Notes: a model not told the origin generated them from the sequence alone. A stretch of DNA of 64,000 nucleotides from Actibacterium sp. 188UL27-1 (GCF_016901225.1 NZ_JAFEUL010000010.1:82559-146558), one strand, 5' to 3'; positions 53,526-63,018 are shown, counted from the first letter of the stretch. Program-made: numbers and translations.

Positions 53526-54764
53526 CTAGGGCGTGGCAGGGTGGGGGGCGAATTCGGCCATGTCGGCGGCGACGGCGGTGAGCATATCGTCCATCAGGTG
53601 GGGGTCGGCGGCGTGGACGCGGCTCCAGGTTGGGATAAAGGGCGTTTCGGCGGGGTTGTCGAGGAAGACCTGACCGGCCTCCATGATATTGGAGGCGAAG
53701 AGTTCAAGCGTCTGTTCTTCGAGGTGACGGTCGATGGTAAGGCCATTCATCCGGGCATCGGCGTGGTAGCATTCCAGCAGGTCCAGGGCAGAGCGGTAGT
53801 AGGTGGCCTTCAGGGAGCGAAAGATCTCTTCCGAAAAAACGGTGCCATCGGCGGCCAGCTTGCGAAAGATCGCCTTGCAGATGTCGATGGACATGCGGCT
53901 GAGGCCGGTGGATTTATCCTCGGCCGACAGGTCCTGATGCTTGTGGTCGTAGGCGTCGGAGATTTCGACCTGACAGACCGATTTGGGCGCAAGGTTGCGC
54001 CATGCCTCGGACAATACCCCAATCTCTAGCCCCCAATCGGACGGGATGCGCAGGTCCGGCAGGATCGTGGTGCGCATGGCAAATTCACCGGAGAGCGGGT
54101 AGCGAAAGCTTCGTAGGTAATCCAGGTAATCGCGGTCCCCGATGACGCGTTTCAGGGCAATCAGGATCGGGCTGACCAACAGGCGGCTGACGCGGCCGTT
54201 CATCTTGTCTTCGCCGATGCGGGGATAATAGCCCTTTGAGACCTGGTAGGGGAAATTGGGGTTCATCACCGGGTAGGTCAGGGCGGCCAGCATGGCGCGG
54301 TTATAGGTCAGGATGTCGCAATCGTGGGTGGCGACCACTGAGCTGTCGCGGCAGGCCATGGTGTAGCCCAGGCAGAACCAGACATTGCGGCCTTTGCCCA
54401 ACTCCCCCGCGGACAGGCCGTGTTGATGCAGGCGTTCCGACAGGGCCGTCATGCGGGGGCTGTCATTCCACAGGACCACATGATCCTGGGGGAGACGCGC
54501 AAAGAACGACCGGGCATGGCGGTACTGCTGGGCATCGGCCCGGTCGAGCCCGATCACGACGCGGTGCAGGTAGGGGACCGTGGCCAGTTCATCGAGGATG
54601 CGGGGCAGGGCGGGCCCTTCAAGCTCGGAATACAGGGACGGCAGGATCAGTGTCAGCTTGCGCGTTTCGGAGAAGGTCGTCAGTTCATGACTGAGGCTGG
54701 CTGCGTCGCGCGTGCGCATGTTGTGTAGGGTTGCGACGTTTCCGTTCTGGTGAAAATCTGCCAA
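53526..54764 (-). CDS. gpgS: GpgS-like glucosyl-3-phosphoglycerate synthase (GT-A fold)
   Basis: A 412-residue retaining glycosyltransferase that resembles glucosyl-3-phosphoglycerate synthase, which joins glucose from NDP-glucose to 3-phosphoglycerate. Visible parts: KLTLILPSLYSELEGPALPRIL near 36-57, VIGLDRADAQQY near 71-82, GKGRNVWFCLGYTMA, the metal-binding HDCDI near 147-151, and RSFRYPLSGEFAMR near 219-232 followed by SDWGLEIGVLSEA. The start is the TTG at 54764, supported by AGGAG eight bases upstream, which overlaps the stop of the phosphatase gene; an ATG at 54719 is possible. The pair with a HAD phosphatase of the MPGP type supports the call. Mannosyl chemistry cannot be excluded. 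Confidence 0.8.
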   Translation of the reverse strand: MADFHQNGNVATLHNMRTRDAASLSHELTTFSETRKLTLILPSLYSELEGPALPRILDELATVPYLHRVVIGLDRADAQQYRHARSFFARLPQDHVVLWNDSPRMTALSERLHQHGLSAGELGKGRNVWFCLGYTMACRDSSVVATHDCDILTYNRAMLAALTYPVMNPNFPYQVSKGYYPRIGEDKMNGRVSRLLVSPILIALKRVIGDRDYLDYLRSFRYPLSGEFAMRTTILPDLRIPSDWGLEIGVLSEAWRNLAPKSVCQVEISDAYDHKHQDLSAEDKSTGLSRMSIDICKAIFRKLAADGTVFSEEIFRSLKATYYRSALDLLECYHADARMNGLTIDRHLEEQTLELFASNIMEAGQVFLDNPAETPFIPTWSRVHAADPHLMDDMLTAVAADMAEFAPHPATP

Positions 54765-54775
54765 CGGCCTGTCTC

Positions 54776-55555
54776 CTAAGACAATTTCAACTCATCAACT
54801 AGCAGGTGGATCATTTCGTTCCAACCATGAGGTCCGGCCAATTGGCTGCGGCGGATCCGTCCGGTTTGCTCCCCCGCCAGGGCAGGCAGGGGTTGACCAT
54901 GGGGATTGACGATCAACGCACCGTAATCGGCCTGTTCCAGCATTTCGACATCGTTTGCGGCGTCCCCCAGGGCCATGGTGATAGGAGTGCCATAGCTGGC
55001 TGCGATCCGGTTCATCTGATCCGCCTTGGTGGCCCCGAAAGACAGGGTGAGAAAGCGGCCGCCTTGCCGGGCCGCGACCCCGAGACCCGAGAGCACCGCC
55101 AGAAATTGGTCCAGCCCGCTAGGGTCACCGCGCCAGAGGCCTGGGACCGAAAACTGCCGGTTGGCGGCGCGGGCGGCTTGATCCGGGGGCAGGCCGGTTT
55201 CTTGGGCGATCTGATCCACGGACCAGCGGTGAAACCCCTCGAATTGCGCCTGAAAGTGCGGATCCAGTGTGGACAGGATCGTAGTGAGTTTGGCGTAGTC
55301 ATGTCCCGGTATGCTGGACGCGTCGGCGGGCAGGAGCCCCGCGCCATTTTCGATAATGGCCGGGACCGGGCCAAGCGCCATGGCGGTGCGCAACGGCGCG
55401 ATTTCTGCCGCGGTCTTTGAACTGGCCAGCACGACCACCGCGCCGATGCGTGACAGCAGGGTCAAGGCCGGTTGCGCCGGAGCCCAGTCATAGCTTTGGT
55501 GATCAAGCAACGTGCCGTCGAGATCGCTGAACACAAGGAGCGGTGGGCGGGTCAT
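54776..55555 (-). CDS. HAD-family glucosyl/mannosyl-3-phosphoglycerate phosphatase
   Basis: A 259-residue Cof-type HAD phosphatase of the mannosyl-3-phosphoglycerate phosphatase group, expected to remove phosphate from glucosyl- or mannosyl-3-phosphoglycerate. Motif I is VFSDLDGTLLDH near residues 8-19 with the nucleophile Asp, motif II is VVLASSKTAAEI near 41-52, the Lys motif lies in GATKADQMNR near 173-182, and motif IV is ALGDAANDVEML near 192-203. Its stop codon is within the ribosome site of the gpgS gene that follows, so synthase and phosphatase are coupled and likely make glucosylglycerate, an osmolyte often used when nitrogen is scarce. Confidence 0.87.
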   Translation of the reverse strand: MTRPPLLVFSDLDGTLLDHQSYDWAPAQPALTLLSRIGAVVVLASSKTAAEIAPLRTAMALGPVPAIIENGAGLLPADASSIPGHDYAKLTTILSTLDPHFQAQFEGFHRWSVDQIAQETGLPPDQAARAANRQFSVPGLWRGDPSGLDQFLAVLSGLGVAARQGGRFLTLSFGATKADQMNRIAASYGTPITMALGDAANDVEMLEQADYGALIVNPHGQPLPALAGEQTGRIRRSQLAGPHGWNEMIHLLVDELKLS

Positions 55556-55666
55556 GGGCGCAGGCTCCTGTGCGGTGGATCCAGGAACAACACGGAACCG
55601 GCCATCTGCGCGGTTAGGCCTCAGCCCCGGGCGGGGCTGGACGTCGTTGGCCCGCTATCGTACCTG

Positions 55667-55819
55667 ATGTCCATGGCAGACAAGCCCCGTGATACCGCCG
55701 CCCAGACACGCGACACCCGGTTAAAGCAGGCGTTGAAGGCGAATTTGCAAAAACGCAAGGCCCAGGCCAAGGCGCGGTCCGAGGAGGATCGGCCCAGCGA
55801 TACCGGGGATCGGGAGTGA
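55667..55819 (+). CDS. Small basic protein of unknown function
   Basis: A 50-residue, highly charged protein (MSMADKPRDTAAQTRDTRLK then ALKANLQKRKAQAKARS). It has no hydrophobic segment and looks like one long amphipathic, basic helix. Similar small proteins starting MADKP are, as I recall, found in Rhodobacteraceae near murA and DUF2948. The frame is in keeping with coding, and a second ATG at 55673 is an alternative start. It is upstream of DUF2948 on the same strand. Function unknown; could bind nucleic acid. Confidence 0.6.
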   Translation: MSMADKPRDTAAQTRDTRLKQALKANLQKRKAQAKARSEEDRPSDTGDRE

Positions 55820-55945
55820 ACCTCTTCGCCCCTTGAAGGTTTCGCGGCGGGGTGGGACATATCAACCATCGCGGATGGGTCACGGGCCATGGCGCGGATA
55901 TCGTGGACAGGCGCAACGCAGCGCCCGGGGGACAGGTCGGTGGCG

Positions 55946-56422
55946 ATGACAGATGCACGGTTCGAGGATGGGGGAGAGCGCCCCTTGCACCTGAAAGCGA
56001 CCGAGGTCGAGGACCTTCAGGTGCTATCCAGCTTGGTGCAGGATGCCGTTTTCCCGATCACCGAGATGAGATGGGACCGCCAGAAACGCCAATTCGCCAT
56101 ATTGCTGAACCGGTTCCGGTGGGAAGACAAGGCCAATGCCGAGAGCCGCAAACGGGCCTATGAACGGGTGCAATCGGTGTTTTTGATCGCCGATGTGCTG
56201 AAGGTTCAAAGCCAGGGTGTGGATCGGTCCGACACGGAGATGGTGCTGTCTGTGCTGGATGTGCGTTTTCAGCCAGCGGAGGAAGGCGCGGGGCAGCTGG
56301 TATTGACCCTTGCCGGGGACGGCGCCATTGCGGTCCATGTCGAATGCCTGGATGTCATACTGAAGGACGTGACACGCCCCTATCTGGCACCATCGGGCAA
56401 GGCGCCGGATCACCCGGAATGA
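55946..56422 (+). CDS. DUF2948-family protein
   Basis: A 158-residue cytoplasmic protein of the DUF2948 family, found in alphaproteobacteria beside hisD and murA. The recognisable block is LHLKATEVEDLQVLSSLVQDAVFPITEM followed by RQFAILLNRFRWE (about 14-60), then a strand-rich end with VLSVLDVRF, LVLTLAGDGAIAVHVECLDVILKDV. Function is not known. The start at 55946 (MTDARFEDG) is preferred to an in-frame ATG at 55889. It overlaps the GNAT gene by four bases and precedes hisD, keeping the usual order of the block. Confidence 0.87.
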   Translation: MTDARFEDGGERPLHLKATEVEDLQVLSSLVQDAVFPITEMRWDRQKRQFAILLNRFRWEDKANAESRKRAYERVQSVFLIADVLKVQSQGVDRSDTEMVLSVLDVRFQPAEEGAGQLVLTLAGDGAIAVHVECLDVILKDVTRPYLAPSGKAPDHPE

Positions 56423-56922
56423 CCACGTTACATGTCCGCCGATTGATGACGGATGACGTGACCGATTTTCGCAATTTGCGGTTGGAGGCGATGCAGGCCT
56501 ATCCCGCCGCGTTCGGATCCTCTTACGAAGACACGCTGGCCAAATCGGAGATGCAGTTCCTTGGCTGGCTGGACAGTTGTCATGTCCTGGGGGGCTTTGG
56601 CGATGGTCAGTTGCAGGGCTGTATGTCGCTGGCCCGGGAGCAGGGCGTAAAGCTGCGCCATCGCGGCATGATCACGTCCGTTTATCTGCGCGAGGCGTGG
56701 CAGGGGTCCGGTCTAGGGCAGATGATGCTGGCGCGGGGTCTTGATATCGCAAAGGGGATGGGGCTTTTGCAGGTCGAGCTTTTCGTCTCTGCCGCCAACC
56801 CGCGGGCCTTGGCATTTTACCGTCGCGAGGGTTTTGCCGTGGTAGGGACGGTGCCGACCGCGCTGAATGTCGACGGGGCCTTTCACGACGAACACTATCT
56901 GGTGCGCCACCTCGACGCTTGA
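56419..56922 (+). CDS. GNAT-family acetyltransferase
   Basis: A 167-residue N-acetyltransferase whose ATG overlaps the DUF2948 stop (ATGA). The GNAT fold shows as VRRLMTDDVTDFRNLRLEAMQAYPAAFGSSYE at the start, MITSVYLREAWQGSGLGQMML near 84-104 (Q-G-S-G-L-G acetyl-CoA loop), and VELFVSAANPRALAFYRREGFAVVGTVP near 118-145. Substrate unknown. It sits in the hisD block between DUF2948 and hisD, where it is not always present as far as I know. Confidence 0.9.
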   Translation: MTTLHVRRLMTDDVTDFRNLRLEAMQAYPAAFGSSYEDTLAKSEMQFLGWLDSCHVLGGFGDGQLQGCMSLAREQGVKLRHRGMITSVYLREAWQGSGLGQMMLARGLDIAKGMGLLQVELFVSAANPRALAFYRREGFAVVGTVPTALNVDGAFHDEHYLVRHLDA

Positions 56923-56967
56923 GGCCCGTCCGTACGGCGGCTATGTCGGGCAGAGATAGGAGACGTC

Positions 56968-58278
56968 ATGCCCCAGTTCTTGGACAGCACTCAACCTGAT
57001 TTCGAGGTCACATTTACCGCTCTGCTCGGCATGAAGCGTGAGGATGACGCGGATGTGGATGCGGCCGTGGCGGGCATCCTTCATGATGTGCGCGACCGCG
57101 GGGATGCGGCTGTGATTGCCTTTACGGAAACCTATGACCGGATCGCGCTGACACCGGAGACGCTGGCCTTTTCCGCGGCGGAGGTTGATGTGGCTTGTGA
57201 GGCCGTTCCGGCGGTGGAACGCGATGCGTTGGAATTGGCCGCGGACCGGATCCGCAGCTATCACGCACGGCAGTTGCCGCAGGATGCGGAGTGGACGGAT
57301 GACACCGGCGCCACCCTGGGATGGCGCTGGGGCCCGGTGTCTGCGGCGGGTCTTTATGTGCCGGGCGGGTTGGCCTCTTACCCGTCCTCCGTTCTGATGA
57401 ATGCGATCCCGGCCCAGGTCGCAGGTGTGTCGCGCCTTGTGATGACCACACCCACCCCGGGCGGTGTGGTCAACCCGTTGGTTTTGCTGGCCGCGCGCCT
57501 GTCGGGCATCACGGAGATCTACCGTATCGGCGGGGCCCAGGCCATTGCCGCGCTGGCCTACGGGACTGCCACGATCAGCCCGGTTGATAAGATCACGGGG
57601 CCGGGAAATGCATATGTCGCCGCGGCGAAGCGGCGTGTCTTTGGCCGGGTTGGGATCGACATGATCGCGGGCCCGTCCGAGATTTTGGTGATCGCTGATG
57701 GCGATAACGATCCCGATTGGATCGCGGTTGATCTGCTGAGCCAGGCCGAGCATGACGAAAGCGCGCAATCGATCCTGATCACCACCGATGCCGACTTTGC
57801 ACGCGCGGTGACCGCGGCAGTGGAGCGGCGTTTGCAAACCCTGGACCGCGCGGCGATTGCCGGGGCCAGTTGGCGTGATTTCGGGGCGGTTATCGTTGTC
57901 CGGGATCTGGCGGAGGCTGCAGCGCTCTCGGACCGGATTGCGCCGGAGCATCTGGAGCTTTGTGTGGCCGATCCCGACGCGTTGGCCACCCGGATCACCC
58001 ATGCAGGGGCGATCTTTCTGGGTCAGTGGACGCCGGAGGCCATCGGCGACTATATCGGCGGCCCGAACCATGTACTGCCCACGGCACGGTCGGCGCGGTT
58101 TTCCAGCGGGCTGTCGGTGATGGATTTTGTCAAACGCACCACGCTTGCCCGCATGACACCGGCCAGTTTGCGCGCCATTGGCCCCTCTGCCGAACGCCTT
58201 GCCATATCCGAAAGCCTGGAGGCCCACGGCCTGTCCGTCCGGGCCCGGCTTGACCGTTTGAACGAGGCTGCGGAATGA
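56968..58278 (+). CDS. hisD: Histidinol dehydrogenase
   Basis: HisD carries out the last two oxidations in histidine synthesis. The 436-residue protein has the expected signature: GLYVPGGLASYPSSVLMNAIPA near 128-149, RIGGAQAIAALAYGT near 188-202, VDKITGPGNAYVAAAKR near 208-224, MIAGPSEILVIAD near 232-244, LLSQAEHDESAQ near 256-267, and EHLELCVAD near 328-336, with ligands for zinc in AEHD and later His residues. AGGAG precedes the ATG. Its stop overlaps the UPF0262 gene. Confidence 0.97.
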   Translation: MPQFLDSTQPDFEVTFTALLGMKREDDADVDAAVAGILHDVRDRGDAAVIAFTETYDRIALTPETLAFSAAEVDVACEAVPAVERDALELAADRIRSYHARQLPQDAEWTDDTGATLGWRWGPVSAAGLYVPGGLASYPSSVLMNAIPAQVAGVSRLVMTTPTPGGVVNPLVLLAARLSGITEIYRIGGAQAIAALAYGTATISPVDKITGPGNAYVAAAKRRVFGRVGIDMIAGPSEILVIADGDNDPDWIAVDLLSQAEHDESAQSILITTDADFARAVTAAVERRLQTLDRAAIAGASWRDFGAVIVVRDLAEAAALSDRIAPEHLELCVADPDALATRITHAGAIFLGQWTPEAIGDYIGGPNHVLPTARSARFSSGLSVMDFVKRTTLARMTPASLRAIGPSAERLAISESLEAHGLSVRARLDRLNEAAE

Positions 58279-58757
58279 TGCCCCGCCTGGTCCACATCGA
58301 GATTGACGATGCCGATTTGCCCCCGCCCACGGCGGAGGTGGAACAAGAGCGCAAGGTGGCGATTTTCGACTTGCTGGAGGATAACTCCTTCACGCTTGTC
58401 CCGCGCGACGGTGCGGAGATGCCGACCGGTCCCTACAGGTTGCAGTTGGCGATCCGTGATCGTCGGTTGGTCTTTGAACTGGCGGGGGAGGATCATCAGC
58501 ATATCGGTGCATTCCATCTATCACTGAGCCCCTTTCGCCAGGTCGTGAAGGATTACTATCAGATCCGCGATGCCTATCACGATGCGGTCAAGAAGCTGCC
58601 GCCCAGCCAGATTGAGGCCATCGATATGGCCCGCCGCGGCATCCACAACGAAGGCGCCCGGGTCTTGCAAGAGCGGTTGGAGGGCAAGGCCAACATTGAT
58701 CTGGATACGTCGCGCCGCCTGTTCACCCTGATCTGCGTGTTGCATTTCGGAGTGTGA
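58275..58757 (+). CDS. UPF0262-family protein
   Basis: A 160-residue protein of the alphaproteobacterial UPF0262 family of unknown function. Recognisable parts are QERKVAIFDLLEDNSFTLVP near 25-44, YRLQLAIRDRRLVFEL, FHLSLSPFRQVVKDYYQIRDAYHDAVKKLPPSQIEAIDMARRGIHNEGA near 80-130, and CVLHFG at the end. It overlaps hisD at the start and the phosphatase gene at the end by four bases each, the usual packing of this block. Confidence 0.93.
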   Translation: MMPRLVHIEIDDADLPPPTAEVEQERKVAIFDLLEDNSFTLVPRDGAEMPTGPYRLQLAIRDRRLVFELAGEDHQHIGAFHLSLSPFRQVVKDYYQIRDAYHDAVKKLPPSQIEAIDMARRGIHNEGARVLQERLEGKANIDLDTSRRLFTLICVLHFGV

Positions 58758-59218
58758 CGGTGGCCGGTCCCCTTCCGTCGTCGATCTTGTTTTGTTGCGA
58801 TTACAATGCTGTACGCTCCCCGATGGCTGAAGGGTTGATGAAACGGTACTATGGCCACCAGACCTATGTGCAATCAGCGGGTGTTCGGAACGATTTGGAG
58901 ATTGATGGTTTCGCGATAACCGTCTGCGGCGAATTGGATGTGGAACTGTCCCGCCATAAATCACGCTCTTTCGACGAGATGGAGCAATGGGGTGACGATC
59001 TGGGATCGTTTGATCTTGTCATCGCCCTGTCGCCTGCCAGTCAGCGGCGGGCGTTGGAATTGACGCGGTTTTTCCACCTTGAGATCGAATATTGGCCGAT
59101 CCTGGACCCAACAGGTCTGGGCGAGAGCCGGGACGAGAAACTGGCCGCCTACCGCACTGCGCGGGATCAGATCAGCGCCAGGGTGGTCGACCGGTTCGGC
59201 CCCCCGCGCGTCAGATAG
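58754..59218 (+). CDS. Low-molecular-weight protein tyrosine phosphatase-like protein
   Basis: A 154-residue protein of the LMW-PTP / arsenate-reductase-like fold. The active-site loop C-x5-R is FCCDYNAVRSPMAEGLMK with Cys 15 and Arg 21, and the rest follows the fold (HKSRSFDEMEQWGDDLGSFDLVIALSPASQ, then EYWPILDPTGL where the catalytic Asp-Pro lies near 116-117). It may dephosphorylate proteins or small molecules. The GTG at 58754 overlaps the UPF0262 stop; another GTG at 58760 is possible. Confidence 0.88.
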   Translation: MTVAGPLPSSILFCCDYNAVRSPMAEGLMKRYYGHQTYVQSAGVRNDLEIDGFAITVCGELDVELSRHKSRSFDEMEQWGDDLGSFDLVIALSPASQRRALELTRFFHLEIEYWPILDPTGLGESRDEKLAAYRTARDQISARVVDRFGPPRVR

Positions 59219-59306
59219 GCCGCAGCGGCCCTGAAACGCCAGTGCCGTTAAGCCGCCGCTAACCGCGCGATGCTATCCCAAATTGACGTGGTTTGGAGAG
59301 CAGGTG

Positions 59307-60695
59307 ATGCCCAATGGTGTAAATTTGGTCGGCTCGTCGCCGGATTTGGCCGAGCCCATCAAAGTGGCAGATCATGACGCCGTCGCGCTGGAACAGGCGC
59401 CTGACAGTGCGGCGATTTTGGGCGCCATAGACCGGACCAATGCGATCATCAGCTTTTTGCCGGATGGAACGATCGTCTCAGCCAATGATCAGTTCCTGTC
59501 TTGCATGGGATATACGCGGGAAGAGGTGGTTGGCAGCAATCACAGCATGTTCATGGCCCGGGGGCGCCCTGAACTGCCCGCATACCGGGAATGTTGGGCC
59601 GATCTGGCATCTGGTGAATGCAAACGGGGGGAATTCTGCCGGATCCATAAATCGGGGCGACAGGTTTGGATCGCCGCCACTTACACGCCCGTTCTGGATG
59701 ACAGCGGCAGAGTCGTCTTGGTTGTCAAGGTGGCGACGGATGTGACTGCGCGCAAGACCGTGGTTGACCAGTTGGTTCAGAAACTTCGCAAGCTTGCCGA
59801 TGGCGATACAACGGTGCGGTGGACGGATGACGTAACGGGCGAGTTCGCGGATATCCGCGATGTGTTCAATGACACGGTGCAAAACTTGGAACGGATCGTC
59901 TCGGGCGTGGTGGGGTCTGCACTCAATATCCGCAATGTGTCCGATGCGGTCAGGGTGAACGCGGATGAGCTGGCGGACCGGTCGCAAGAGCAGTCGGCGG
60001 CCCTGGGGCAGACATCTGCCGTTTTGCGTGAGCTGTCGGGCGGCGTGTCCCGAACCAGCGATGCCGCCAGTCAAGTGGACAGGCAAGCCACCGCTGCTGC
60101 CGCGAAATCGCGCCGGGGTGGGGAGATTGTAGCCAGCACGATGGAGGCGATCAGCGGTATTGAGGAGATTGCCAGATCTGTCAGCCAAAACACCAAGGTG
60201 ATTGAGCAATTTGCGTTCCAAACCAATCTGTTATCGATAAACGCGGCTGTTGAGGCCGCCCGGGCTGGCGATAGTGGCAGGGGTTTTGCTGTCGTCGCGG
60301 CCGAGGTGCGCAGCCTGGCACAACGCTCGGCAGAAGCCTCCCAGTGCATCAAGGAATTGACCGAACGATGCGAGAAGATGGTGGCCTCTGGCGCGGAACT
60401 GGCACGCTCTGCCGGAGTGGCCTTGGCAGAGATCGAGGGGGCCGTGAATGTCGTCGTCTCGGAGATCGGCCAGGTGGCGGCAGCGTCTCGGGAGCAGGCC
60501 ACCAGCATCGCGGCGGTCGAGGCCTCAGTTGACTCACTCGGAGACAATTTGCGGGGCTTCATTGCGTTGTCTGCAGATGGTGTTTCGCAGTCGAGCACGC
60601 TGTTGCAACAGGTCGATGCCTTTGATGAAACGCTCAGCCAGTTTCAACAGGGACAAGCCCTGGATACGTCGCCTCGTCACTGGGCCGCCGAATAG
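59307..60695 (+). CDS. Cytosolic PAS-containing methyl-accepting chemotaxis protein
   Basis: A 462-residue chemoreceptor without membrane helices. A PAS domain lies about 35-150 ([31 protein letters not shown], then [34 protein letters not shown]), followed by a short HAMP-like stretch and a coiled-coil signalling domain with the conserved hairpin tip [45 protein letters not shown] near 303-347. It resembles Aer-like or BdlA-type cytosolic receptors; the ligand or cofactor is unknown. The ATG at 59307 has GGAGAG upstream; TTG at 59283 is an alternative. It interrupts the otherwise conserved phosphatase-infA neighbourhood. Confidence 0.92.
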   Translation: MPNGVNLVGSSPDLAEPIKVADHDAVALEQAPDSAAILGAIDRTNAIISFLPDGTIVSANDQFLSCMGYTREEVVGSNHSMFMARGRPELPAYRECWADLASGECKRGEFCRIHKSGRQVWIAATYTPVLDDSGRVVLVVKVATDVTARKTVVDQLVQKLRKLADGDTTVRWTDDVTGEFADIRDVFNDTVQNLERIVSGVVGSALNIRNVSDAVRVNADELADRSQEQSAALGQTSAVLRELSGGVSRTSDAASQVDRQATAAAAKSRRGGEIVASTMEAISGIEEIARSVSQNTKVIEQFAFQTNLLSINAAVEAARAGDSGRGFAVVAAEVRSLAQRSAEASQCIKELTERCEKMVASGAELARSAGVALAEIEGAVNVVVSEIGQVAAASREQATSIAAVEASVDSLGDNLRGFIALSADGVSQSSTLLQQVDAFDETLSQFQQGQALDTSPRHWAAE

Positions 60696-60937
60696 CCTGC
60701 ACCGGTCGGCGCCACGATCTGACGGTCCTAATTGAGATCGCTGTTTACCGATGGCTGCTCCGTTTGGTGTGGTAAATTCCATTGTCGAGGCGTTCGACCC
60801 AAGAGATGCCCACACTCCGTCACGTAACGATATCGCGTCATGGCAGGCCTTTTTCGCAGTTACGCCTTGAAGTGTGGGCCTTTTGGCTTCAGTTAAGGCG
60901 CGTTCACAACGGGTGGACCGATTATAAAGGGGTGACT

Positions 60938-61156
60938 ATGGCCAAGGAAGAAATGCTCGAATTTCCCGGTGTCGTTAAGGAACTCCTGCCAAACGCGACA
61001 TTCCGGGTCGAGCTAGAGAATGGCCATGAGATCATCGCGCATACGGCAGGAAAAATGCGAAAGAACCGGATTCGTGTTCTGGCAGGTGACAAGGTGCAGG
61101 TTGAAATGACGCCCTATGACCTGACCAAAGGCCGCATCAACTACCGGTTCAAGTAA
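60938..61156 (+). CDS. infA: Translation initiation factor IF-1
   Basis: IF-1 binds the 30S A site during initiation. The 72-residue OB-fold protein is nearly invariant: [32 protein letters not shown], then [45 protein letters not shown] precedes the ATG at 60938. The 240 bases upstream are non-coding and A/T-richer, a likely promoter. The maf gene follows after three bases. Confidence 0.99.
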   Translation: MAKEEMLEFPGVVKELLPNATFRVELENGHEIIAHTAGKMRKNRIRVLAGDKVQVEMTPYDLTKGRINYRFK

Positions 61157-61159
61157 TCC

Positions 61160-61726
61160 GTGGCGCTTATCTTGGGGTCTGGCAGTCCGCGCCGGCGGGA
61201 ATTGCTGGCCCAGATCGGGATCGTTGCGGACGACATCCGCCCCCCTGACATCGATGAAAAACCGCAGCGCGCCGAACTTGCACGGCCCTACTGTCAGCGG
61301 ATGGCGTATGAAAAGGTCGTGGCTGTCGAGGCCGCACTGGCAGATATCGTTTTATCGGCCGACACGACCGTTGCCTTGGGGCGGCGGATCCTGGGCAAGC
61401 CCACGGATGAACGTGAGGCGAAGAGCTTCCTTGCAGCTTTGTCCGGTCGTCGCCATCGTGTGATCACAGCCATCGCTGTGAAATGCGGCGATCGGATTTG
61501 GCAGCGCGACGTCGTCAGCCAGGTCCGCATGAAGAACCTGTCGGATGAGGAGATCGCCAGCTATCTGCAAACCGGCGATTGGCAGGGCAAGGCAGGTGGA
61601 TATTCGATCCAAGGACCAGCTGGCGCATTCATTCCGTGGATCAGCGGATCTTACAGCGCCATTGTCGGGCTGCCCCTCGCAGAAACGTCCGGTTTGTTGA
61701 CGGCAGCAGGCTACCTCGCGCGATGA
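61160..61726 (+). CDS. maf: Maf-family nucleoside triphosphate pyrophosphatase
   Basis: Maf proteins hydrolyse canonical or modified nucleoside triphosphates to monophosphates. The 188-residue product shows [18 protein letters not shown] near 3-20, [20 protein letters not shown] near 64-83, [11 protein letters not shown], and [31 protein letters not shown] near 146-176. The start is GTG at 61160, three bases after the infA stop; no ATG fits the N-terminus. The end overlaps the RNase gene (ATGA). Confidence 0.95.
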   Translation: MALILGSGSPRRRELLAQIGIVADDIRPPDIDEKPQRAELARPYCQRMAYEKVVAVEAALADIVLSADTTVALGRRILGKPTDEREAKSFLAALSGRRHRVITAIAVKCGDRIWQRDVVSQVRMKNLSDEEIASYLQTGDWQGKAGGYSIQGPAGAFIPWISGSYSAIVGLPLAETSGLLTAAGYLAR

Positions 61727-62751
61727 AGGGAGAAAGTATTCTCCTGGATCACATTCGCGGGCAAAAGGTGGCGGCGCGAATGATCGACGGTAAACTGGAC
61801 GATCTGCTGGTCGATGCGGGCGCGGACGGACCGCCGCAACCCGGCACGATCTACCGCGCCAAGGTCGACCGGTTGATAAAGGGCCAGGGCGGTATTTTCC
61901 TGGCTTTGCCTGACGGGGCTGCTTTTCTTCGCGGTGCCCAGGGTCTGACGCAGGGCGACAGTATCTTGGTCCAGGTCACAGGCTTTGCGGAGGCGGGCAA
62001 GGCTGTTCCGGTCTCCAACCGCCTTTTGTTCAAAAGCAAATACGCGATCGTCACGCCGGGGGCGGCGGGGATCAATATCTCCCGCGCGATCCGAGATGAG
62101 GAACAACGAATCCGGCTTCGTGCCGCCGGAGAAGAGACGGACTTGCCCATGGAGGCTGGCCTCATCCTGCGCTCGGACGCGGCGCGGGCTGCGCCTGATG
62201 AACTTGCCGAGGATATCGCTGCCATGGCGGATCTTGCGCATGCTCTGCTTGCGGATACGGAAGGGTCGCCGGAATGCTTGCTGGAGGGGCCGGATGCCCA
62301 CCACCTGGCCTGGCGAGAATGGGGGCAACCTGATGATATCGATACGGCGCAAGGCTGTTTGGAGACGCGCGGCGCATTGGATGACATCGAGGCGGCGTTG
62401 GATCCTCTGGTCAGCTTGGGTCAGGCAATGATGGCGATTGAGCCCACCCGCGCCCTGGTCGCGGTTGATGTGAATACCCAAGGTGACTTGTCGCCAGCGG
62501 CGGGGTTGAAGGCGAATCTTGCCACTGCCCGTGATCTGCCGCGCCACCTCAGGATCCGGGGACTGGGTGGGCAGATCACCCTGGACCTCGCCCCGCTGGC
62601 CAAGCGGGACCGCCGCCAGTTCGAACAGACGTTGCGCGCGGCGTTCAAGGTCGATCCGGTGGAAACCGCTCTTGTCGGTTGGACGCCGCTGGGCCATTTT
62701 GAACTCCAACGCAAACGCGAACGCCTGCCGTTATCCGAGGTCCTGAAATGA
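61723..62751 (+). CDS. Short ribonuclease E/G-family protein
   Basis: A 342-residue member of the RNase E/G family, much shorter than full RNase E or RNase G. The S1-like N-terminus ([27 protein letters not shown]) and the metal-binding catalytic part are present: [11 protein letters not shown] near 245-255 and [23 protein letters not shown] near 284-306, which keep the two Asp that match D303 and D346 of E. coli RNase E. It ends before the Zn-link CPxCxG, so the usual zinc-bridged tetramer cannot form. It overlaps maf and yacG, a conserved arrangement. RNA target unknown. Confidence 0.9.
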   Translation: MKGESILLDHIRGQKVAARMIDGKLDDLLVDAGADGPPQPGTIYRAKVDRLIKGQGGIFLALPDGAAFLRGAQGLTQGDSILVQVTGFAEAGKAVPVSNRLLFKSKYAIVTPGAAGINISRAIRDEEQRIRLRAAGEETDLPMEAGLILRSDAARAAPDELAEDIAAMADLAHALLADTEGSPECLLEGPDAHHLAWREWGQPDDIDTAQGCLETRGALDDIEAALDPLVSLGQAMMAIEPTRALVAVDVNTQGDLSPAAGLKANLATARDLPRHLRIRGLGGQITLDLAPLAKRDRRQFEQTLRAAFKVDPVETALVGWTPLGHFELQRKRERLPLSEVLK

Positions 62752-62918
62752 CATGCCCTATCTGCAAGAAAGCGACCGAGCCGAGCTATCGACCCTTCTG
62801 CTCAAAACGCTGTGCCGATGTTGATCTGGGGCGCTGGATGTCGGAGGCCTATGTCATTGCAACCGATGAGCCGGACCCGGACGAGTCGGCAGCAGACCGA
62901 CCGCAACAGGCCCATTGA
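62748..62918 (+). CDS. yacG: Zinc-binding DNA gyrase inhibitor YacG
   Basis: A 56-residue protein with a four-Cys zinc site: CPIC at residues 3-6 and CSKRC at 18-22, followed by DLGRWMSEAYVI, the hallmark of YacG, which binds and inhibits DNA gyrase in E. coli. The acidic tail (DEPDPDESAAD) is usual. The ATG overlaps the RNase stop (ATGA). It ends the infA-maf-RNase-yacG unit. Confidence 0.93.
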   Translation: MTCPICKKATEPSYRPFCSKRCADVDLGRWMSEAYVIATDEPDPDESAADRPQQAH

Positions 62919-63018
62919 CACCTTACAAAAGACGCAACGCTATGGACCGCAGATCCCGATATTTTTCGCAAAACCCCACTGGACTTAGCCAAGGCCCGGG
63001 TCTAAACCCTCCGAACCC

